DNA of 64,000 nucleotides from Bacteroidales bacterium (GCA_024694125.1 JAILKE010000037.1:1-64000); one strand, 5' to 3'; counted from the stretch's first letter, positions 25,085 to 35,567 are shown. Made by a program: numbers and translations. The notes: a model not told the origin generated them from the sequence alone.

Positions 25085-27235
25085 ATGAAAACACAAAAGG
25101 AGACAAGCCGCACCTATGCCGCCTTCCCCAAGGTTGCCAATCAGGTGCTCGCTACCAAGGATGAGGATATCATCAAACGTTGGATGGACAAGTTGAAACC
25201 GCACTCTCTGCGCGTTATCCGCCAGGATCCATACCTCGAACCTTTCGGTGATGCTATCTTAGGCCGATACAAATATCAGTTCTGGAAGGAACACGAACTG
25301 ACTGCCCAAACTCAAAACCTGAGTGAAATGGCTTCGGGTTATAACTATTTCGGTTTGCATTATGACAAGAAGGGCAAGAAGTGGTACTTCAGGGAATGGG
25401 CTCCCAATGCTACGGAAATATACCTGATCGGCACTTTCAATGACTGGAAGGAAACTGAGGACTTCAAACTTACCAAGTTGGGAGACAATGGTATATGGGA
25501 AATATGCCTACCGTCGGAGCAACTTCACCACCTTGATCTCTACAAACTGAAGGTATATTGGAATGGTGGGGAAGGAGAACGTATCCCTTCTTATGCTGAC
25601 CGTGTCGTTCAGGATGAACAGACTAAGGTCTTCTCTGCTCAGATATGGATGCCGGAACGGACTTATCATTTCCGTCACAAGATATTCAAGCCGTCCGTTG
25701 ATCCCCTGATGATATATGAGTGCCATATCGGTATGGCTACTCAGGAGGAGAAAGTCGGCACATACGAGGAATTCAGAGTAAATGTATTGCCCCGTGTGCG
25801 CAAATTGGGTTATACGGCCATTCAGATTATGGCCATCCAGGAACACCCATACTATGGTTCGTTTGGCTACCATGTTTCTAACTTCTTCGCCGCATCAAGC
25901 CGGTTCGGCACGCCCGATGAATTGAAACACCTCATTGATGATGCTCACGGTATGGGTATTGCCGTAATCATGGATATTGTCCATAGTCATGCAGTCAAGA
26001 ATGAGGTGGAGGGCCTCGGAAACTTCTGTGGTCAACCGGATCAGTATTTCTATGGTGACAGCCGTCGTGAACATCCGGCATGGGATAGCCTCTGCTTCAA
26101 TTATGCCTCGAATGATGTATTGCACTTCCTGTTGAGCAACTGCAAGTATTGGCTCGATGTATATAACTTCGATGGATTCCGCTTTGACGGTGTTACTTCC
26201 ATGCTTTACTGCAATCATGGCCTTGGACAGGATTTCTCTGGTTATGCCGATTATTACAACGGTAATCAGGATGGCGATGCAATATGCTATCTGACATTGG
26301 CCAACAAGATGATCCATGAATTCAAGTCCACAGCTATCACTATCGCCGAGGAGATGTCCGGTATGCCTGGACTCGCTTCTCCAATCGAGGATGGTGGTAT
26401 TGGATTTGACTACCGTCTTGCTATGGGTGTTCCGGATTATTGGATAAAGTTGCTCAAGGAAAAACGCGACGAGGATTGGAACACTACAGATATATATTGG
26501 AAACTAACTGACCGACGCAAGGACGAGAAGACTATCTCGTACGTCGAGAGTCATGATCAGGCATTGGTGGGAGATAAGACCGTCATTTTCCGCTTGATAG
26601 ACAGCGATATGTATTGGCACTTCCGAATCGGGGACGAGAACCTCGCCGTACATCGTGGCATAGCTCTGCACAAGATGATTCGCCTCATTACCATGGCAAC
26701 AATGGGAGGGGGGTACCTCAACTTTATGGGCAATGAGTTCGGTCATCCTGAATGGATTGACTTCCCACGTGAGGGTAATAACTGGAGCTATAAGTATGCA
26801 CGTCGTCAATGGGACCTGCTAGATCGAGAAGACCTCAACTACAAGTTCCTGAATCAATGGGATATAGATGCTGTTCATCTCGTTCAATCAGTCCACAAGT
26901 TCAGCGAAGCACCTCTCATCCCAATTTGGGACAACCGTGGTGATCATGTCATTGCTTTCGAACGCCGTCGTTTCCTTTTCGTCTTCAATTTCGACGGAAA
27001 CCGTTCATACACCGATTATGGTTTCCTGTGCCGCAAGGGCGACTACAAACTTGTGCTCAATAGCGATGATCCGAAATATGGAGGTTTCGGCAATGTCCAA
27101 ATTGGAGATGATGAAATGTACAGCACTCAAGCAGACCCAATGTATGAAGCCGACAATAAGGGTTGGTTAAAACTCTACATTCCAGCTCGTTGTGTACTTG
27201 TTTTCAAACGAATGTTGCAAGATAACGATGATTAG
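25085..27235 (+). CDS. glgB: 1,4-alpha-glucan branching enzyme (GH13, eukaryote-like type)
   Basis: A 716-residue enzyme that adds alpha-1,6 branches to glycogen. An N-terminal CBM48-like module (WYFREWAPNATEIYLIGTFNDW) precedes the GH13 barrel. Barrel motifs: VIMDIVHSH (region I), DGFRFDGVTSM with the nucleophile Asp (region II), TIAEEMSG with the acid/base Glu (region III) and YVESHDQALVGD (region IV). The pattern and length resemble the plant/animal type of branching enzyme found in Bacteroidales rather than E. coli GlgB. It stands alone here; no other glycogen gene is adjacent. A long hairpin follows. Confidence 0.9.
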   Translation: MKTQKETSRTYAAFPKVANQVLATKDEDIIKRWMDKLKPHSLRVIRQDPYLEPFGDAILGRYKYQFWKEHELTAQTQNLSEMASGYNYFGLHYDKKGKKWYFREWAPNATEIYLIGTFNDWKETEDFKLTKLGDNGIWEICLPSEQLHHLDLYKLKVYWNGGEGERIPSYADRVVQDEQTKVFSAQIWMPERTYHFRHKIFKPSVDPLMIYECHIGMATQEEKVGTYEEFRVNVLPRVRKLGYTAIQIMAIQEHPYYGSFGYHVSNFFAASSRFGTPDELKHLIDDAHGMGIAVIMDIVHSHAVKNEVEGLGNFCGQPDQYFYGDSRREHPAWDSLCFNYASNDVLHFLLSNCKYWLDVYNFDGFRFDGVTSMLYCNHGLGQDFSGYADYYNGNQDGDAICYLTLANKMIHEFKSTAITIAEEMSGMPGLASPIEDGGIGFDYRLAMGVPDYWIKLLKEKRDEDWNTTDIYWKLTDRRKDEKTISYVESHDQALVGDKTVIFRLIDSDMYWHFRIGDENLAVHRGIALHKMIRLITMATMGGGYLNFMGNEFGHPEWIDFPREGNNWSYKYARRQWDLLDREDLNYKFLNQWDIDAVHLVQSVHKFSEAPLIPIWDNRGDHVIAFERRRFLFVFNFDGNRSYTDYGFLCRKGDYKLVLNSDDPKYGGFGNVQIGDDEMYSTQADPMYEADNKGWLKLYIPARCVLVFKRMLQDNDD

Positions 27236-27245
27236 AATCAAGTAT

Positions 27246-27307
27246 AATTCTCAAGAAACAAACAATGAATCGAATTAACCGAGATTCGTTGTTTGTTTCT
27301 TGAGAAT
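27246..27307. terminator. Long hairpin after the branching-enzyme gene
   Basis: About 24 bases, beginning ATTCTCAAGAAACAAAC (27246), pair with their complement ending at 27307, with one mismatch. It lies just after the stop codon. No T-run follows, so it may be a processed 3' end or a bidirectional terminator. Confidence 0.6.
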
Positions 27308-27645
27308 CTAATCTATTCTTGAATCTAATTGTATCCATTTTATCTTTTAGTCCTTATGCTGCCGAACTAATATTGGCAGTATAAGGACATTATTCTAATC
27401 GTTTTTTATCCATTCCTGATTAATTACAATAATTTTCTTAATCGCAGCCTTAATGATAGCGTAATTACCGAGTATTTCTATGCTTATTATTTCAATATAG
27501 TAATTTATTATAATTTGGATTATGTAAAGTTAATATATGGGAACTGTGTACATTCTGTTCTCCCTACTTAGTAATTGACATATGTTTTGGATTGACCCAC
27601 AAGAATTGGCAAGTCAAGACTTAAACCTATTAGATGGCGCAAAAT
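27308..27645. other. AT-rich intergenic region without a gene
   Basis: This lies between the convergent branching-enzyme and helicase genes. No coding frame, RNA or repeat was found beyond the hairpin at its left end. Confidence 0.5.
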
Positions 27646-30600
27646 CTATATCGCTCCTGCTTCAATTACAACACTTTGGTCTATCAATTGGCCAAAAACC
27701 TTATCCTGACGTAAAAGTGAAATGTCTCCGAGCATAATCTGAATCTCACGGGCACGAGTCAAAGCCACGTTTAGTTTCCGGTCTATTATGTGGTCATTCT
27801 CCATAAAGCGGTTGTTGGCCAAGAAATCCAATTGATAAGGCCTACTTACCGTGAAACCATAAATGATTATATCACGCTGACTTCCTTGATATCGTTCTAC
27901 TGTATCTATGGATATTTCAAGGAGTTGTGGTATTCCTAACGGTTCGAGAGCCTTGCGGATGGTCGAAATCTGATGACGATATGGGACAATGACTCCTATT
28001 GAATCATTGGGGCTGAATTCCAGATTGTTCTCGGCATATAGCTGCCAGGATGCACGAACGATCTGGGCAATAACCTCTGCCTCCTGAACATTTACCTTAT
28101 CTGACCCTAACTCCTTGGGATTCCGTTCCTTACGGACATTGACGAACGAGACACGACGATTTGACAGGAGTTGCATCCATGGATCATCCTGCTCAGTATG
28201 GTATGGGATCGGGCGTTGTTGATGCACCAAAGGAACTTCGTTCAGTAATCCATCGTAAAAGGCGTGATTGGGGAACAATGCAACGTCGTGATGCATACGC
28301 CCTTGACGGGAAAGCATATATATCAAATCTTTATTGTCCTTATTTAGGCGTAAAAGTCGTTCAAAGAGAGACTGACGACAATTATACAACCCTATCTGAC
28401 GCAAGCTATCTTCACGGACCTCTGACTCTTCTTCACTCTGTTGAACTACAGCAGGTAGCTGCTTGTGATCGCCGATCATTACAAACTTGCGGATTGCATT
28501 TTCTTCTCTGTGTTTGGCGCAAAGAAGTGCCAAAAGTTGTGGCTCGAGTATCTGGGATGCCTCGTCAATGATGCAGAGGTCAAATTGCTTCAATTCAAAG
28601 AGTGCTATATTGCTCGACATTGATGTTGTCGTACTCACCACTACCCTACACTCCTGTATCATCTTGCGTATTTCGGTAGCTGTTTTGTACTGCTTGCATC
28701 GTATTGGTAACAGATATTTCTTGTATTCCTCGGAGCAGGACAATTCATTGCCCAATCGAATGAAAGGAAGCCCCATCCCTACCAGTTTGGAACAAATCTC
28801 ATCTACCGCTCTATTGGTATATGAAACAAGCAATACATTGGTAGGAGTTTCTGTAGATGTATTCAATGTCTCATTTAGAATATTGACAAGGCCACACGAT
28901 GTCTTGCCTGTACCTGGAGGACCTACCAGAAGGAAATAATCCTGTGCCTGTTTGCTCCTCAGTACCAGGTCGTTGAATCGGCCATAATCACCTGAAAGTT
29001 TCAAGGACTTGTCAATCTTCGGTTCGCGCTGACCTAGCAACAAAGAACGACGATTCTCTGTTGCCTGTAACAAGGAGAACAATCCTCTGTATATGCCATT
29101 GTACGAAGATTCCATAAAATCGTGCTCAACTGCCCATTGGATATCTCCTTCGGGATAGAACAATGAGGTATTGCGTTGGGGAGCACGAAGCCGTAGTTGC
29201 ATACTCTCGGACCTGAGCCATACGATACTGGCTCGGAATACCATATCTCGTCTTGCATCGGGCGTAGATTGTCTGGAATAAGCATACAGAACCACGGTAT
29301 CGCCAGTGCGGAAATTGGGCAATATCGTTTCGTCGTCAGCACTGATGGATAATGTAATGAGTTCATTGTTTTCGTCAATGTCCATGATGCTCAATCCATC
29401 CATCAGGTCTCCGGCTTCTCGTTTCTCGGCAGCACTGCAATTCCATAGTGCAGCAAATCCGCTGGCCTCCTTTTGCGAGGTACCGATCTTGGATAGAATA
29501 TGTTCGCGCCACTCGAACGTCAGCATCCTATAGAAATATTCTTGCGCCAATGGAGAGGCCTCATGTATGGTATTCAGCACCTCCTGCAATCGAGGACGTA
29601 CATACTCAAGCCATAGACGTCCAGTTTGTTGCGAAGTATTGAAAACTTCAGGGGTAAGATTGCCTATCAATTTCCGACCCTCTCCCCTGCTGAGCAACAA
29701 CTGTATATAGGCTATTTGATTGCGAATCTCGAAGGCTTTCTCTATCAATGCAGGAGCAGGAGATTCCTTGATCAAACCATCTGAATAGCGTGAATAAAGT
29801 AGGTAACTGGCGATATCATCATTGCTCAAACTATTTCCATCAGCAGCAGTATAGGCATAATGCAGCATTGCCTGATAAAGCAAGACCTGAACAAAGTGAT
29901 CTTGCTTGTGCGTATGTCTCCATTCATCCATCTTGCCGGATTTCTGCTCCATCAGGACATGCTTGTCCGACTGGAGAAGGTCCATACGGCCCTGTAATCC
30001 AAGCATCTCACAGAAGAATGTCGGTTCGAGCACTACCTTTTGTAATTGTATGGTACGATCTTCAGAAAAGGTCTGACGTACTAATCGACGGATATTGAGT
30101 TGCTGTTCACGTGCCTGATTATGAAACTGTTGCTGCAGATTGGGTATCAAGAATTCGCTGCATGTGATTACCTGCATTGCATTGTCGGCGAAGAACCGAC
30201 CCAAACTCTCGGCATATGTCGATACCTTGTCGCTATCCGCTCCATATACCTCCTCGTCAAGCATCTGCCCTGCCAGATTACCCAGCAACTGGGCACTGCT
30301 CATTGGGGCATTGTCAAATAACCCAATCAAGTAATGCCACACAGTTACGCCTATTGCTTGAAAACAATGTGCAATTCTGCTCGTATCTATCAGTAAGTCA
30401 GGTTCATAAATAACATATTCAGCACAGATGCTATCATCCTGCAACCATGGGCGAATCAAATTGAGTTGGGATCCAGCCTGGAGCATTACCTGCAAATGGG
30501 ATACAGAGCGTATATTGCCATCCGGAGTCGTGTACTGCCAATGCATGACCCACTCCTGCCCTTCTGGGCCTGTCAGCCGTATTGCCGATTCATCAACCTC

Positions 30601-31023
30601 TGCAACGATACATCGCAGGACATTGGATATGACCTCATGTTGTATTTCGCTCAATGGTTGATATTCTGCCTGCAGATGTGGCTGGAGCGAATCTGGGACT
30701 GGCGATTGGTAAAGTTCCGACAAGAACTCAATCAGTGCCCTTACATCAGCTTCATGATAGTATTCAAGTTGTTGAGCCGTGTATTGTTTCAGGTGCATAC
30801 ATCGGACTCTCAATCCACATATCTGCCTATATGCCTGTCTGTGCTTGTCTCTGTATTGCAATTCCCTGCAGATATAATCCAGACGAGCGAAAGTACCCGA
30901 AAACTCCATTGTGAGTCCTCGAGTCTTGTCATTCAGTGCAGCTACCAGAATACGGTACAATCCTTCGTACAAACTATGTATTGATAATTGATAGCTCAAA
31001 AGCTCCTGTAGGTCAGATAGCAT
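27646..31023 (-). CDS. Dna2-like superfamily 1 helicase with PD-(D/E)XK nuclease domain
   Basis: A large protein of 1125 residues. A nuclease block in the N-terminal half (VVLEPTFFCEMLGLQGRMDLL, then VLMEQKSGK) carries the Asp and ExK of a Cas4/Dna2-type PD-(D/E)XK site. The C-terminal half is an SF1 helicase: Walker A GPPGTGKTSCG, DEAS box CIIDEASQILEP, motif III VMIGDHKQLPAVV, and the late motifs YQGSQRDIIIYGFTVSR and NVALTRAREIQIMLGD. The order nuclease then helicase is that of Dna2. It probably acts in replication-fork or break repair. It is transcribed alone; no phage-defence partner lies beside it. Confidence 0.85.
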   Translation of the reverse strand: MLSDLQELLSYQLSIHSLYEGLYRILVAALNDKTRGLTMEFSGTFARLDYICRELQYRDKHRQAYRQICGLRVRCMHLKQYTAQQLEYYHEADVRALIEFLSELYQSPVPDSLQPHLQAEYQPLSEIQHEVISNVLRCIVAEVDESAIRLTGPEGQEWVMHWQYTTPDGNIRSVSHLQVMLQAGSQLNLIRPWLQDDSICAEYVIYEPDLLIDTSRIAHCFQAIGVTVWHYLIGLFDNAPMSSAQLLGNLAGQMLDEEVYGADSDKVSTYAESLGRFFADNAMQVITCSEFLIPNLQQQFHNQAREQQLNIRRLVRQTFSEDRTIQLQKVVLEPTFFCEMLGLQGRMDLLQSDKHVLMEQKSGKMDEWRHTHKQDHFVQVLLYQAMLHYAYTAADGNSLSNDDIASYLLYSRYSDGLIKESPAPALIEKAFEIRNQIAYIQLLLSRGEGRKLIGNLTPEVFNTSQQTGRLWLEYVRPRLQEVLNTIHEASPLAQEYFYRMLTFEWREHILSKIGTSQKEASGFAALWNCSAAEKREAGDLMDGLSIMDIDENNELITLSISADDETILPNFRTGDTVVLYAYSRQSTPDARRDMVFRASIVWLRSESMQLRLRAPQRNTSLFYPEGDIQWAVEHDFMESSYNGIYRGLFSLLQATENRRSLLLGQREPKIDKSLKLSGDYGRFNDLVLRSKQAQDYFLLVGPPGTGKTSCGLVNILNETLNTSTETPTNVLLVSYTNRAVDEICSKLVGMGLPFIRLGNELSCSEEYKKYLLPIRCKQYKTATEIRKMIQECRVVVSTTTSMSSNIALFELKQFDLCIIDEASQILEPQLLALLCAKHREENAIRKFVMIGDHKQLPAVVQQSEEESEVREDSLRQIGLYNCRQSLFERLLRLNKDNKDLIYMLSRQGRMHHDVALFPNHAFYDGLLNEVPLVHQQRPIPYHTEQDDPWMQLLSNRRVSFVNVRKERNPKELGSDKVNVQEAEVIAQIVRASWQLYAENNLEFSPNDSIGVIVPYRHQISTIRKALEPLGIPQLLEISIDTVERYQGSQRDIIIYGFTVSRPYQLDFLANNRFMENDHIIDRKLNVALTRAREIQIMLGDISLLRQDKVFGQLIDQSVVIEAGAI

Positions 31024-31069
31024 ATACTAACTCGATGATTTGATGTAAATTGACAAAGATTGACGTTGA

Positions 31070-31120
31070 ACAAAAAAAACGAAATATAGATCCGGAATCT
31101 TTAGGGTTCCGAATCTATAT
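31070..31120 (-). terminator. Intrinsic terminator after the DJ-1 gene
   Basis: ATATAGATCCGGAA (31084-31097) pairs with the segment ending at 31120 with one mismatch and a nine-base loop. On the minus strand it is followed by TTTCGTTTTTTTTG. Confidence 0.75.
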
Positions 31121-31147
31121 CTGCATCTCTATTCTATAGATTGAATA

Positions 31148-31702
31148 TTACTCATATACGCCGTACATCATACGACCCAGGACCTCGTCAGCTGTAGCTT
31201 CGTCCAATAGAACTGCTACCATCTCGCGTCCCAAAGCAAATCCTGCGCCTGCACCACAACCTGTAATGAAGTGACCAGACCGGACGCAAGTCTTCTTCTG
31301 ATGTTCTGCACCATGCAGGTCTTGCTCAAAACCTGGGAAGCAAGTAGCCTTTTCTCCCTCGAGAATGCCCATCCGGCCGAATACCATTGGAGCAGCACAA
31401 ACAGCAGTGAGCCACTTGCCCTCCTTGTGATACTTCATTATCACTTCGGCAACCTCCTTGCTGTCACGCAAGTTGTTGGAACCAGGCATACCTCCAGGCA
31501 GGAAGAGCATAGAACCATCATTAAAGTCTGTGTCCGACATCAACTGATCCGCAACGACAACAGTACCGTTGCTGGCAGGAACTGTCGGCTGATTATCAAT
31601 GGAAACAGTCTTTGTTTCAATCTTTGCTCGGCGCAATATGTCCAATGGCAACATAGCTTCGGCTATCTCAAAACCAGGAGCCAACAAAATATATACTTTC
31701 AT
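31148..31702 (-). CDS. DJ-1/PfpI-family protein
   Basis: A 184-residue protein of the DJ-1/ThiJ/PfpI superfamily. It has the N-terminal PGFEIAEAM with the conserved Glu, the central LPGGMPGSNNLRD loop, and the nucleophile elbow TAVCAAPMVFGRMG with its Cys. This is the YajL/DJ-1 subgroup, described as glyoxalase III or protein-repair enzymes, though their roles are debated. It is a single gene with its own terminator. Confidence 0.9.
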   Translation of the reverse strand: MKVYILLAPGFEIAEAMLPLDILRRAKIETKTVSIDNQPTVPASNGTVVVADQLMSDTDFNDGSMLFLPGGMPGSNNLRDSKEVAEVIMKYHKEGKWLTAVCAAPMVFGRMGILEGEKATCFPGFEQDLHGAEHQKKTCVRSGHFITGCGAGAGFALGREMVAVLLDEATADEVLGRMMYGVYE

Positions 31703-31827
31703 AATCTAAAAATTTACTGAGGATTGAAATATAAAGTGGAAACGAATATAGATCGTTCAATATAACGGGCATAACTACAGATAGTTACATAATATATTAT
31801 GCTAAATACCTTCCACTCTATTCTAAT

Positions 31828-33087
31828 TTATTTGCGAATCTGTCCGTCACCTTTCACCAGATATTTGTATGTCGTGATTTCATTGAGAGCCATCGGGCCT
31901 CGGGCATGCAGTTTTTGGGTCGATATACCGATTTCAGCACCAAAACCGAACTGTGCGCCATCCGTCCAGGAAGTCGGCAGATTCTGATAAACACAAGCCG
32001 CATCTATCAATCGGAGGAATCGTTCACAATGTTCAGAGTTTCGACTTACGATACTCTCGCTATGGTGGCTGGTATGTTGTTGTACATACTCAATTGCCTC
32101 GTCCATATTATCGACAGTACGGATAGCCATCTTGTAGGCTTGAAATTCCATTCCGAAGTGTTCGGGTTGAGCCTCACGCAACAATTCTGCTGGATATTGT
32201 CCCTTCAAAGCCTTGTATGCCCGTTCGTCCGCATAGATAATAACCTGTTTTGCAGCATCTGTCGATGCGCAGAGAGGAGCACAAATAGTAGGCAGATCTG
32301 CCAATCGGTCCTGATGAACAACAACACAATCCAGGGCATTGCAGACCGATACTCGACGAGTCTTGCCGTTGCATACTATGGCTGCAGCCTTCTCGACATC
32401 TGCTTCACTATCGATATAAGTGTGGCAGATACCGGCTCCTGTCTCTATTACAGGCACCTTGGCATTGTCACGGACATAGTCAATCAGACGACGGCTGCCT
32501 CGTGGTATGACCAAATCTACTTTGCCCACGGCGCATAGCATCTCGGTCGTAGCATCGTGATCGTTGGGCAACAACGTACAAAGTGTCTCGGGCAACTGAG
32601 AACGGCGCAAAACGGTATGTATCACATCAACAATGGCTTGGTTGCTTTCTGCAGCTTCCTTACCACCCTTGAGCAATACAGCACTACCTGCCTTGATACA
32701 TAGAGAAAATACGTCAACAGTTACATTTGGACGAGCCTCGTATATCACTCCTATCACACCGAATGGGACACTTACCTTGGTGATTGTCATTCCATTGGGG
32801 CGTGTTGTTTCGCTCAATACCTTGCCCAATGGGGAAGGCAACAATGCTACATTGCGGGTATCTGCAGCAATGGCGCGAATTCTTTCTTCATTGAGCAACA
32901 GGCGGTCATAACGAGGGTCACTACTATCCATCTTGCTCAGGTCCAATGCATTGGCCTCTACAATCTGTTTGGCATTGGCTACCAATGCATCAGCCAGTTT
33001 GAGCAATACTTCATTGATTTGTGCGGCACTCTGATCGAGCAGAGCATAGCTCGACGTACGAGCTTCTGTGAGTTGTTGTTCTATCAT
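31828..33087 (-). CDS. proA: Glutamate-5-semialdehyde dehydrogenase (gamma-glutamyl phosphate reductase)
   Basis: A 419-residue enzyme for the second step of proline synthesis: NADPH reduction of gamma-glutamyl phosphate. Motifs: [17 protein letters not shown] near residue 100 and the catalytic Cys in [17 protein letters not shown]. The C-terminus ([22 protein letters not shown]) is typical. Its ATG overlaps the stop of the upstream DUF4250 gene (ATGA). proB is not adjacent. Confidence 0.95.
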   Translation of the reverse strand: MIEQQLTEARTSSYALLDQSAAQINEVLLKLADALVANAKQIVEANALDLSKMDSSDPRYDRLLLNEERIRAIAADTRNVALLPSPLGKVLSETTRPNGMTITKVSVPFGVIGVIYEARPNVTVDVFSLCIKAGSAVLLKGGKEAAESNQAIVDVIHTVLRRSQLPETLCTLLPNDHDATTEMLCAVGKVDLVIPRGSRRLIDYVRDNAKVPVIETGAGICHTYIDSEADVEKAAAIVCNGKTRRVSVCNALDCVVVHQDRLADLPTICAPLCASTDAAKQVIIYADERAYKALKGQYPAELLREAQPEHFGMEFQAYKMAIRTVDNMDEAIEYVQQHTSHHSESIVSRNSEHCERFLRLIDAACVYQNLPTSWTDGAQFGFGAEIGISTQKLHARGPMALNEITTYKYLVKGDGQIRK

Positions 33088-33254
33088 TTGAATTGATTAT
33101 TTTCGGAGTCATAGTCAAACCCTGCCTCATGCAATTTGCAGAGAAGTTCATCACGGTCGTAATCCTCGTTGGCACAGAGTTCTTCCAGCGAGTCATATTG
33201 GTCTCTCAGCTTCATATTGACTATGCTAAGTAGCATAAATGGGTCTTTTATCAT
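33084..33254 (-). CDS. DUF4250-family small protein
   Basis: A 56-residue protein, [20 protein letters not shown] at the N-terminus and [11 protein letters not shown] at the C-terminus. It closely matches the DUF4250 pattern ([25 protein letters not shown] ... LNQFK). Acidic and soluble, with no known function. Its TGA overlaps the proA ATG by four bases (ATGA), so the two are probably translated together. Confidence 0.85.
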   Translation of the reverse strand: MIKDPFMLLSIVNMKLRDQYDSLEELCANEDYDRDELLCKLHEAGFDYDSENNQFK

Positions 33255-33305
33255 TTTTCCAGTATTGTTATATGTTTGATGGTAATATGTCTTTTACAGA
33301 GGTCT

Positions 33306-33953
33306 TCAAACGTATGGATTGCACTGAATCTCTTGAGCAATGGATGTCATTGGCCCATGTCCAGGGTAAACTTTAGTCAATGGTGGGAGCGCGAAGAGTT
33401 TGCATCGTATGCCATCAATGAGCGTTTCTCCGTTGCACCCCATCTCAGTACCGAAGTCCGAACGCCCTACACTACAGAAGAAGAGTACATCGCCCGAAAA
33501 CAGCATTTGTTCTTGAGGCAGATAGTAGCACAAACCATGATAACTATGTCCTGGTACATCGAGCACCTGTATCTCGGTCTCTCCCACGTGAATCACATCT
33601 CCCTCTTTTATATTGTTCGATACAACGGCAGGTTTCTTGTGATACCCGATGCCGAACATCCGGCACTGCATTTCGGGAGCAGGCAGACGTTCTATATCTT
33701 CGACAGGGCCTTCTGGTTGTAAACCATATTTTTCTGCCAAGTATCCTGTTCCCATTACGTGGTCCAAATGGCCATGAGTTAGCAATATCCTAACCGGAGA
33801 GAGCCGTTCATTGGTAATGAAACAATCAATCTCCTGCCATTCTTTTTCATTGCACATACCTGGGTCAATGATAACACACTGACGCGTGGACGTGTCATAG
33901 AGCAGGTATGTGTTCTCCTGAAATGGATTATTGGTGAAACATTTTACTTGCAT
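33306..33953 (-). CDS. MBL-fold metallo-hydrolase (glyoxalase II-like)
   Basis: About 215 residues from MQVKCFTNNPFQENTYLLYD; eight further residues upstream are possible but unlikely. The metal site THGHLDHVMG and the later motifs GHSYHGLCYY and YPGHGPMT fit a single-domain glyoxalase II-like hydrolase, a class that acts on thioesters. The true substrate is unknown. It lies 51 bases upstream of DUF4250-proA on the same strand and may be part of that transcript. Confidence 0.88.
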   Translation of the reverse strand: MQVKCFTNNPFQENTYLLYDTSTRQCVIIDPGMCNEKEWQEIDCFITNERLSPVRILLTHGHLDHVMGTGYLAEKYGLQPEGPVEDIERLPAPEMQCRMFGIGYHKKPAVVSNNIKEGDVIHVGETEIQVLDVPGHSYHGLCYYLPQEQMLFSGDVLFFCSVGRSDFGTEMGCNGETLIDGIRCKLFALPPLTKVYPGHGPMTSIAQEIQCNPYV

Positions 33954-34011
33954 ATGCTTGTAGGCTTTGTGAAACAATTATAAGGGTATTACAAGTGTAT
34001 TATATCAGTGG

Positions 34012-34614
34012 TTATTTGTCGAAGGGCGTAAATACGACAAACTTCTCTTCGAAATATGGATCTGCTATCCATTGCTGTACGGGTATTTGTATAGTCCCGC
34101 GGCAAATGGCTGGACGAATCTCTTCGGTCAAGTCTCCCCCCTTCAGACAAATCAGACCTCGCTTGGTGCACCGTTTGACCAGTTTCAGCAAATCAGGCAG
34201 GTTCATCACTGCTCGCGACACTGCATAGTCAAAGGTTTCCTTGACCTCTTCTATTCCAGCATGGCGAGTCGTCACATTCTGGAGTCCTATTGAATCGGCT
34301 ACAGCTTGAGCAACTTTTACTTTTTTGCCGATTCTATCGACCAACAGGAACTGCACCTCGGGAAACATTATGGCCAATGGGATACCAGGGAAGCCACCGC
34401 CACACCCTACATCCACTACCGTTGTACCAGGTTTCCAACCACCTAAATGGTCGTTGACAAAATGAGCAATAGCAAGAGAATGCTGTACATGATGCAACTG
34501 CAACTGATCAATATCCTTGCGTGAAACAACATTGATTTTGGCGTTCCAATCTGCATATAGAGCAGGCAACGCATCAAACTGCTTCTTTTGTAGTTCGGTC
34601 AATAACTCCGTCAT
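34012..34614 (-). CDS. rsmG: 16S rRNA (guanine-527-N7) methyltransferase
   Basis: A 200-residue SAM-dependent methyltransferase that modifies G527 of 16S rRNA. The SAM site is VVDVGCGGGFPGIPLAI (near residue 68), followed by LVDRIGKKVKVAQ and the late motif AVSRAVMNLPDLLKL, all characteristic of RsmG (GidB). The ATG at 34614 is preferred; a TTG two codons upstream is also in frame. It shares a symmetrical upstream region with the divergent TPR gene. Confidence 0.95.
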   Translation of the reverse strand: MTELLTELQKKQFDALPALYADWNAKINVVSRKDIDQLQLHHVQHSLAIAHFVNDHLGGWKPGTTVVDVGCGGGFPGIPLAIMFPEVQFLLVDRIGKKVKVAQAVADSIGLQNVTTRHAGIEEVKETFDYAVSRAVMNLPDLLKLVKRCTKRGLICLKGGDLTEEIRPAICRGTIQIPVQQWIADPYFEEKFVVFTPFDK

Positions 34615-34654
34615 AGACAATCATTGAGAATTGTATAAAAAACTCTAAAAATTG

Positions 34655-34700
34655 GTGCAAAGATAAACATTTTCGACAAATATTCGTTATCTTTGCACCA
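34655..34700. promoter_or_regulatory. Symmetrical divergent promoter region of rsmG and the TPR gene
   Basis: The sequence runs from GGTGCAAAGATAA to its exact complement TTATCTTTGCACC. The two TATCTTTG boxes (minus 34665-34658; plus 34688-34695) face away from each other. No clear -33 box is visible for either. Confidence 0.55.
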
Positions 34701-34712
34701 AAAAATATAATT

Positions 34713-35543
34713 ATGCCAATTAAAATCCTGTTTTCTGCCCTTTCGTTACTCTTTTTGAGTGGCATTAGTGCCATTGGTCAAACTTATGACGAATGGGTAA
34801 ATCGCAGTTTCGATTATATTGACCAGGACAGTACTGCTCTGGCCGAGGAATGTCTGAAGAAAGCAATGCGCCTTGATCCTGCCAATCCTCGCAATGGTAT
34901 GCTTTTCGTCAATCTCGGCACATTACAACGCACATTGGGCAAATATCAAGATGCCGAAATCAGTTACAGTTGTGCCCTATCCTTGTTATCCGAAATGCCT
35001 AAAATCCGTCAGAACAGAGCAGAGCTTTATGCCGATATGGGCCGATATCGCGATGCTATTGACGACTATACGATACTGCTGCAGGCAGAACCGAACAATG
35101 AGGAATGGCTATATCGCAGAGCATTGTGCCGACTGATGGCCTCCGACACTTTAGGTGCAAGACAAGACCTGGAATATATTGATACATTCAATCCCAAGAG
35201 TGCCAAATCTCGCCTGGGGATGGCAGTAGTGTACAAAACTAAGGGAGAATACTCCATGGCTGAAGAACTTTACAATGCTCTGATTAAAGCCAATCCGGAC
35301 AGTTGGAGTCTGCTCCGGGACCGAGCAGAGGTTTATTACCTCAGCAACAGGTATGGAGCAGCTCTGGTGGATATCAACGAATCCATAAAACGCAATCCAA
35401 ACGACCCCATGAGCTATATTCTGCGGGCACAGATACGGTATGCCAAGGGTGATAATGAGTATGCCCGTCGTGACCTGAATACAGCGCTTCAAAAGGGTGC
35501 ATCGCAGGAAATCGTATCGGACATAATAGGAAAAAGCAGGTAA
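34713..35543 (+). CDS. Exported TPR-repeat protein
   Basis: A 276-residue protein with a signal peptide (MPIKILFSALSLLFLSGISAIG, cut before QTYDEW). It consists of about six tetratricopeptide repeats (for example AEECLKKAMRLDPANPRNGM and AALVDINESIKRNPNDPMSY). Probably a periplasmic scaffold protein. No enzymatic domain is seen. Confidence 0.85.
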   Translation: MPIKILFSALSLLFLSGISAIGQTYDEWVNRSFDYIDQDSTALAEECLKKAMRLDPANPRNGMLFVNLGTLQRTLGKYQDAEISYSCALSLLSEMPKIRQNRAELYADMGRYRDAIDDYTILLQAEPNNEEWLYRRALCRLMASDTLGARQDLEYIDTFNPKSAKSRLGMAVVYKTKGEYSMAEELYNALIKANPDSWSLLRDRAEVYYLSNRYGAALVDINESIKRNPNDPMSYILRAQIRYAKGDNEYARRDLNTALQKGASQEIVSDIIGKSR

Positions 35544-35567
35544 TTTTGCACGATTTTTAATCAAATA

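Noticed and set aside
27646-31023. Phage-defence or CRISPR-associated helicase-nuclease
   Set aside because: The Cas4/Dna2-type nuclease with SF1 helicase could suggest defence, but it stands alone among housekeeping genes with no partner gene; a Dna2-like repair enzyme is simpler.
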